Of a DNA stretch of 64,000 bases, positions 59,553 to 64,000 are shown in pieces; the first letter of the stretch is position 1, and every line of letters starts with the position of its first letter. This stretch comes from Pseudomonas alliivorans (GTDB taxonomy: Bacteria > Pseudomonadota > Gammaproteobacteria > Pseudomonadales > Pseudomonadaceae). The DNA is taken from positions 124,001-188,000 of the forward strand of contig NZ_JAFFZW010000010.1 in assembly GCF_017826695.1 (NCBI RefSeq), given 5' to 3'. The position numbers and the translations under genes were made by a program. Under the pieces are notes generated by a model. That model searched no databases. It saw nothing but the letters and a program-made list of their open reading frames with translations, and was not told the origin of the DNA.

Positions 59553-61118
59553 CTAACGACTAAACCGCTCCGCCAGACTGTGCAGGTACTCCGCCATGCC
59601 TTCCAGTTCACTGCTGATCTGCGAACCTTGTTGAGCCTGGCCCGCGCTCTGGTCGCAGAGCTGGGCGATGCGGGTGATTTGCTGGCTGATGTTTTCTGCC
59701 ACGTGGCTTTGTTCTTCGGAGGCGGATGCCATTTGCTGGCTCATGCCGGTGATGCGGGTGACGGACTGGCTGATACCGTCCAGCGCCTTTTGTACGGCTT
59801 CGACGCTGGCGACGCTTTCCTGTGAAATCTGCTCGCCTTTGCTGGCGGTCTGCACGGCGCGGGAGGCACCGTCGCGCAGGGAGGTGATGATCTGCTGGAT
59901 CTGTTCGGTCGAAGACTGAGTGCGTGAGGCCAGCGAGCGGACTTCATCGGCGACCACGGCAAAGCCACGACCCTGCTCACCTGCACGTGCGGCCTCGATG
60001 GCGGCGTTGAGCGCCAGCAGGTTGGTCTGCTGGGCAATGGAGGTGATGACGTCCACCACGCTGCCGATGGATTGTGTAGCGTTGGCAAGATCACCAACGG
60101 CCTGGCCGATCTCGGTGACGGAGTTGGCCATGTGACGGATCGCCAGCAAACTTTCGTCCGCCAGACCACGCCCCTGCTGGGCGAGTTTGTCGGCTTCTTC
60201 GGCTGCGTGGGCGGTGTTCTGTACGTTGTGGGTGACTTCCTGAATGGTCGCCGCCATCTGGTTGATCGCCGTGGCGGACTGATCGGCTTCGCTGCGTTGC
60301 TGGTCGAGCGACTCCGCTTGCCGAACCGACAACTGGGCCGATTGCCCGGCGTGCTGCCTGACGCTCTCACCTGTGTCGACAAGGCGAGTCAGGGCGGCCT
60401 GTAATCGAGCTTCTTCGCTGAGCATCGCCAGATCCAGCTGGCCTTGCGGGCCACGATTGTCGCTGTAGGTCAGCGCAACCAGCGCACTGGTGAACGCCTT
60501 GGGGTGCTCTTCCAGCGTTTTGCGCATGCTGTTGCGGTGACGGATTTCGAGATAGCCGCCCAGCGCGAGCAGCACGACGAGAATCAAGACGAACGAGGCC
60601 CGGTCGTCCAGCAGGTACACGCCAGCCATCAACGCCAGTGCACAGAGGATCATCGGCAATTGGCGAACGAGGTGGTAAGCCGCAGCGCTGACTTTGGAGA
60701 CAGCCGACTTGCCGGCCCGCAGGCGCGCATAAAGCGCTTCGGCGCGGCGAACCTGGTCGCGGGTCGGCAGCGAGCGGACAGACTCATACCCCACGATGCG
60801 GCCGTTTTCGTACACCGCAGTGACGTAGGCGCTGACCCAGTAATAGTCGCCCTGCTTGGAACGGTTCTTGACCACGCCCATCCAGGGTTTGCCCTGCTTG
60901 ATGGTTTCCCACATGTGGGCAAATACCGACGCGGGCATGTCGGGGTGGCGCACCAGATTGTGCGGCTGTCCGATCAGTTCTTCACGTGTGAAACCGCTGA
61001 GCGACACGAACGCATCGTTGCAGTAGGTGATGTGGCTGTTGAGGTCTGTCGTGGAAATGAGACGCTCGGAGGCCGTAAAGGTCCGTTCTGTCTGGGTAAC
61101 GGGTAAGTTGACACGCAT
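59553..61118 (-). CDS. aer: PAS-containing methyl-accepting chemotaxis protein, Aer type
   Basis: A 521-residue energy-taxis receptor. The N-terminal PAS domain (TYCNDAFVSLSGFTREELIG and NLVRHPDMP near residues 30-60) is the FAD-binding type of Aer. A hydrophobic hairpin at about 155-195 anchors it, and the signalling tip is the canonical IAQQTNLLALNAAIEAARAG. It senses redox state to steer motility. The frame is open far upstream to 61715, but the ATG at 61118 has GGGAG about 9 bases away and begins just before the PAS domain. Confidence 0.92.
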   Translation of the reverse strand: MRVNLPVTQTERTFTASERLISTTDLNSHITYCNDAFVSLSGFTREELIGQPHNLVRHPDMPASVFAHMWETIKQGKPWMGVVKNRSKQGDYYWVSAYVTAVYENGRIVGYESVRSLPTRDQVRRAEALYARLRAGKSAVSKVSAAAYHLVRQLPMILCALALMAGVYLLDDRASFVLILVVLLALGGYLEIRHRNSMRKTLEEHPKAFTSALVALTYSDNRGPQGQLDLAMLSEEARLQAALTRLVDTGESVRQHAGQSAQLSVRQAESLDQQRSEADQSATAINQMAATIQEVTHNVQNTAHAAEEADKLAQQGRGLADESLLAIRHMANSVTEIGQAVGDLANATQSIGSVVDVITSIAQQTNLLALNAAIEAARAGEQGRGFAVVADEVRSLASRTQSSTEQIQQIITSLRDGASRAVQTASKGEQISQESVASVEAVQKALDGISQSVTRITGMSQQMASASEEQSHVAENISQQITRIAQLCDQSAGQAQQGSQISSELEGMAEYLHSLAERFSR

Positions 61119-61331
61119 CGAACATCCACTCCCTGATAAATGCAGACTCCGCAGGCACGCCTTGAAGGTGTAGCACACACCCATCAAGTCACAACCATGG
61201 TCCATGGCTCCCTGTATCGTCCGACAAGGCAAGGTCTTGAATGGGCAGGCAGTCTGACGCGCTTTACTTGACCATGCCGATCTCTGCACCATGCCGCCTT
61301 TGAACCGACCACTCGTGTATTGAAGGCTCCC

Positions 61332-61703
61332 ATGGCGCGCAAGACTCAACCTCCCCTGCAGGCTTTCATTGGCGCGATACGCAAGCTTGGCAAGGCTGCG
61401 GTAGCAATTATGGGTCGCCGTGAACGGGACGCGGACAGTGAGAAACGGTCTGTGCCTGTTGTGGAGGCTGCGCCACTCGACGTCGGCGAACAGCCCGCCA
61501 ATACCAAGGCAAGGCCTCGCAAGCGGAGACCCGAACCGACGGCCCCAAAACCCGAAACAAAACCCGCCACACCCAACTGCCCGCACTGCAAGAAGCCCAT
61601 GGTCATCAAAGTCGCGCGCACCGGAAAGAACGCCGGGGAGTTCTGGGGGTGCGTGGCGTACCCGAAATGCCGCGGGATTAGGCCGATTTTTCGGAAGGAA
61701 TGA
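61332..61703 (+). CDS. Protein with topoisomerase-type C4 zinc finger
   Basis: A 123-residue protein. A basic, proline-rich N-terminal 85 residues precede a zinc finger of the kind found at the C-terminus of topoisomerase I: CPHCKKPMVIKVARTGKNAG, then FWGCVAYPKCRGI (four Cys). Such stand-alone proteins are common in Pseudomonas and presumably bind DNA. The ATG at 61332 has AAGG about 6 bases upstream; a TTG at 61320 is possible. Confidence 0.82.
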   Translation: MARKTQPPLQAFIGAIRKLGKAAVAIMGRRERDADSEKRSVPVVEAAPLDVGEQPANTKARPRKRRPEPTAPKPETKPATPNCPHCKKPMVIKVARTGKNAGEFWGCVAYPKCRGIRPIFRKE

Positions 61704-61879
61704 AGATTCCTGCACGTACGATCCTGAATCCGAAGCGCGGCCTCTCAGGACACTCCGCGTCCGGTCTGGAACGCGCCTGGCCCGGCCATTCGTGCATCAG
61801 GGCACTTTTTCCTGTCTGGCTGCTCACATCCCTCAGGCACAATGCTGTCCATCCAATACCAGGCAATCAGGGAGTTCCT

Positions 61880-62470
61880 ATGCCGTCGTTCCGTTTCAAG
61901 GCAATCGTGATGTGCATGGCGTTGGCCGGCACGCTGGGGATGGTCAACGCTCAGGCGGCGCCCAAGACACAGGCTGCTGCGCCAGCGACGGCCACAACTC
62001 AGAAAGCTTCGCTGCTGGGTGGCAAGCTGGCGTTCACGCTGCCTGCCGGTTTCGTACAGGGAGAAATGCCCGAGATCGACGAAAAAGCCAAGGCTCAGGG
62101 CGTGACAGGTTCGCTGTACACGAACGCGGCTGAAAAGCGTGTGGTCATCGCGACAGAGACACCGCTGCCAATGGGCGTGGAGGTCGGCGACAACGACAGT
62201 GTGGTCCTCGACGGTCTGGTGGCTGGCACCATGGCTCAGCAGGGCGCGGGCTACAAAGACTTCAAGAAACTGGGCGAGAAAAAGATCGTCAAGAAAAACG
62301 GTCTCGGCATTCGTCAGGTGGACACCTCGGCCACCATGAGCGACACCAAGGTATTGAGCACGACGATCATGGCGGCCTCGGGCAAACGCGCAGCGGTCTT
62401 GAATGTGGTCTCCAACGCGAAGGACCCCAAGCAGCACGCTGCACTGGTAAAAGCCGTCATTGGCCAATAA
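61880..62470 (+). CDS. Exported protein of unknown function
   Basis: A 196-residue protein with a signal peptide cleaved after VNAQA near residue 25. The mature part begins with an alanine/threonine-rich stretch and continues into a compact domain (LGGKLAFTLPAGFVQGEMPE, and MAQQGAGYKDFKKLGEKKIV). The ATG at 61880 is chosen because GGGAG lies 7 bases upstream and starts the signal peptide; the open frame reaches back to 61700. I do not recognise a named family. Confidence 0.78.
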   Translation: MPSFRFKAIVMCMALAGTLGMVNAQAAPKTQAAAPATATTQKASLLGGKLAFTLPAGFVQGEMPEIDEKAKAQGVTGSLYTNAAEKRVVIATETPLPMGVEVGDNDSVVLDGLVAGTMAQQGAGYKDFKKLGEKKIVKKNGLGIRQVDTSATMSDTKVLSTTIMAASGKRAAVLNVVSNAKDPKQHAALVKAVIGQ

Positions 62471-62483
62471 CCAACCGACCTTG

Positions 62484-63392
62484 TCACTCTACGCGCAGGG
62501 CACCTGACAGCAACTCCACCAGGCCCTGCACCTTGGGCAGCGATTCGCGGCTGCGCGGCCACGCCAGGTGCAGCGCCAGGCCGTCAGTGGCCAGATCGGG
62601 AAGGATCTGCACCAGTTCGCCGCGCTGCAACTGGTCCTTGATCAGCCAGGTCGCCAGTTGCGCGATACCGCAGGCCGACGTCACGGCAGCGACCTGAGCT
62701 TCCCCGTTGCCTACGACGATACGTGCTTCCACTGCCCGTGTTTCAGGCTGACCCTGCGCGTCGACGAATAACCAGGGACTGACAGTGCCATCGCCCCGAC
62801 CGAACAGGATGCAGGCATGGTCGACGAGATCTTCAAACGTGCGCGGCATGCCGTGACGTTGAAGGTAGGCAGGCGCAGCACAGAAGATCACCCGCTCCGT
62901 CCCCAGACAACGATGCGCAAGACCTGCCGGCCAGATCGACGGCCCACCGATGCGCACCGCAAGGTCGATACCCTCCTCCAGAATGTCGACGAAGCGGTCA
63001 GTGAATGTCACATGCGGGCGCAGTTTGGGATGGCTTTCGGCAAACGCCAGAATCTGCGGCAGCACGTGCAGCCGACCAAACGTTGCAGGCAGGTCGATGC
63101 GTAACTGACCGACCGGCTCAGAGCGCTGCGCCGCCAGGGCAGTTTCCGCTTCTTCCAGTTCGGCCAGCATGCGTGTGCAAACGGCGTGGTACACCGCCCC
63201 CTCTTCGGTCAGTGCCAGGCTACGAGTGGTGCGCTCGAACAGACGCATGCCCAGGCGGCTCTCCAGACGGGCCACACTTTTACTGACCGCCGAATTGGTC
63301 AGGCTCAGGCGCTCGGCGGCGGCAGTGAAGCTGCCTGCGTTGGCGACGGCCACAAACGTTTCAATGCCTTTGAGGCGATCCGTAGACAGCAT
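62484..63392 (-). CDS. LysR-family transcriptional regulator
   Basis: A 302-residue LysR regulator: winged HTH at about 6-65 (FVAVANAGSFTAAAERLSLT and AVSKSVARLESRLGMRLFER), then a periplasmic-binding-like effector domain from about 92. It is divergent from the MFS transporter gene at 63503 across 110 bp, which suggests that it controls that gene. The ligand is not known. Confidence 0.92.
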   Translation of the reverse strand: MLSTDRLKGIETFVAVANAGSFTAAAERLSLTNSAVSKSVARLESRLGMRLFERTTRSLALTEEGAVYHAVCTRMLAELEEAETALAAQRSEPVGQLRIDLPATFGRLHVLPQILAFAESHPKLRPHVTFTDRFVDILEEGIDLAVRIGGPSIWPAGLAHRCLGTERVIFCAAPAYLQRHGMPRTFEDLVDHACILFGRGDGTVSPWLFVDAQGQPETRAVEARIVVGNGEAQVAAVTSACGIAQLATWLIKDQLQRGELVQILPDLATDGLALHLAWPRSRESLPKVQGLVELLSGALRVE

Positions 63393-63502
63393 GTATTGGG
63401 GCCACTAGTGAAATTAATTCCTTAATGTACGGAAAATTCGCCCAAGATAGGAAACGGTTTCTGAAATATGCTGGCACGCTATTTTTCCAGCAGGTTTGTG
63501 TC

Positions 63503-64000
63503 ATGTCTTCTCAAGAAACAACGTCTGCCGCCGCGAGCGAACGCTCGACCGGGGCCGGCCTGTCCATTGCCATTCTGGCGCTGGCCGGGTTCGTGATTGT
63601 CACCACTGAATTTCTCATCATCGGCCTGCTGCCCGCACTGGCTCGGGATTTGGGCATCTCGATCTCCAGTGCCGGGCTGCTGGTGACCCTGTTCGCCTTC
63701 ACCGTGATGCTGTTCGGTCCGCCGCTGACGGCAATGCTCTCGCACCTGGATCGCAAACGAACGTTCATCGTGATTCTGCTGATCTTCGCCGCCTCGAATG
63801 CGCTGGCGGCGATGTCGAGCAACATCTGGGTGCTGGCGCTGGCGCGCTTCATTCCGGCATTGGCGCTACCTGTTTTCTGGGGCACGGCCAGCGAAACCGC
63901 AGGCTTGATGGCCGGTCCCAAACAGGCTGGCAAGGCCGTGGCTCAGGTGTATCTGGGCATCTCGGCAGCCATGCTGTTCGGCATTCCGCTGGGCACGGTG
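63503..64000 (+). CDS. MFS transporter, N-terminal part (runs off the window)
   Basis: The first 166 codons of a 12-TM drug/sugar-efflux-type transporter. Four to five helices are visible, with IVTTEFLIIGLLPALARDLG in TM1 and the LDRKRTF loop between TM2 and TM3, the position of the MFS signature. VYLGISAAMLFGIPLGTV resembles the antiporter motif C region of YdhP/AraJ-like exporters. It is divergent from a LysR regulator. Substrate unknown; the C-terminal half is outside the window. Confidence 0.88.
   Translation, partial: MSSQETTSAAASERSTGAGLSIAILALAGFVIVTTEFLIIGLLPALARDLGISISSAGLLVTLFAFTVMLFGPPLTAMLSHLDRKRTFIVILLIFAASNALAAMSSNIWVLALARFIPALALPVFWGTASETAGLMAGPKQAGKAVAQVYLGISAAMLFGIPLGTV

Overview
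The window is chromosomal DNA of a fluorescent pseudomonad, most likely from the Pseudomonas syringae complex. The clues are the gene neighbourhoods (hda-perM, purMN, relA-rlmD-cysM opposite gacS/lemA, phoPQ, pcpS, nrdA next to an RstAB-like pair), the family of GTGGGAGGCGGCTTGCCGGC repeats between genes, and a second intergenic repeat ending GAACGATCA. This assignment rests on recognition of the sequences, not on a database search.

Layout. 1-5.6 kb (minus): a cobalamin operon, cobO-cobB-bluB-cobD-cobC-cobQ, with overlapping genes behind a clear cobalamin riboswitch; cobQ runs off the left edge. 5.7-12.6 kb: a PQQ-type sugar dehydrogenase lipoprotein, two NlpC/P60 lipoproteins, a Sir2 deacetylase coupled to hda, an AI-2E/PerM permease and a DUF2066 protein. 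12.9-25.1 kb: purM-purN, small and hypothetical genes, mazG, relA, rlmD, cysM and the hybrid kinase gacS. 25.3-32.4 kb: ldhA, a META lipoprotein, a TlpA-like thioredoxin, arsC-wrbA, a DNA glycosylase, ttcA and sprT. 32.4-41.6 kb: dctA with a sigma-54 promoter, phoPQ, a dienelactone hydrolase, pcpS, fhuF and an RstAB-like two-component pair.

41.6-59.5 kb is the accessory part. nrdA has a long regulatory leader with a DnaA box, a pair of NrdR-like boxes 32 bp apart and an intrinsic-terminator hairpin. An IS3-family element with 3-bp target duplications has landed just past the nrdA terminator. Three overlapping lipoprotein genes of unknown function then separate nrdA from nrdB, and nrdB has its own upstream region with one NrdR-like box and a possible 39-codon gene. 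Directly after nrdB lies a defence island: an AvcD/DcdV-type anti-phage dCTP deaminase and an McrBC system whose McrB has no N-terminal DNA-binding domain. Next come a Bro-N protein, a membrane protein and an orphan type VI secretion cassette: Hcp, a DUF4225 protein, and a ladder of three related small membrane proteins (two intact, one truncated) interleaved with a fragment of a second DUF4225 protein. I read this as an effector-immunity array in decay.

59.5-64 kb returns to ordinary chromosome: an Aer-type chemoreceptor, a C4 zinc-finger protein, a secreted hypothetical protein, and a LysR regulator divergent from an MFS transporter cut by the right edge.

The strongest candidates for something new are the Hcp/DUF4225/immunity ladder, the avcD locus with its short upstream gap (where an antitoxin RNA would be expected) beside the dNTP-supply genes, and the nrdA leader. 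No tRNA, rRNA or CRISPR array was seen.
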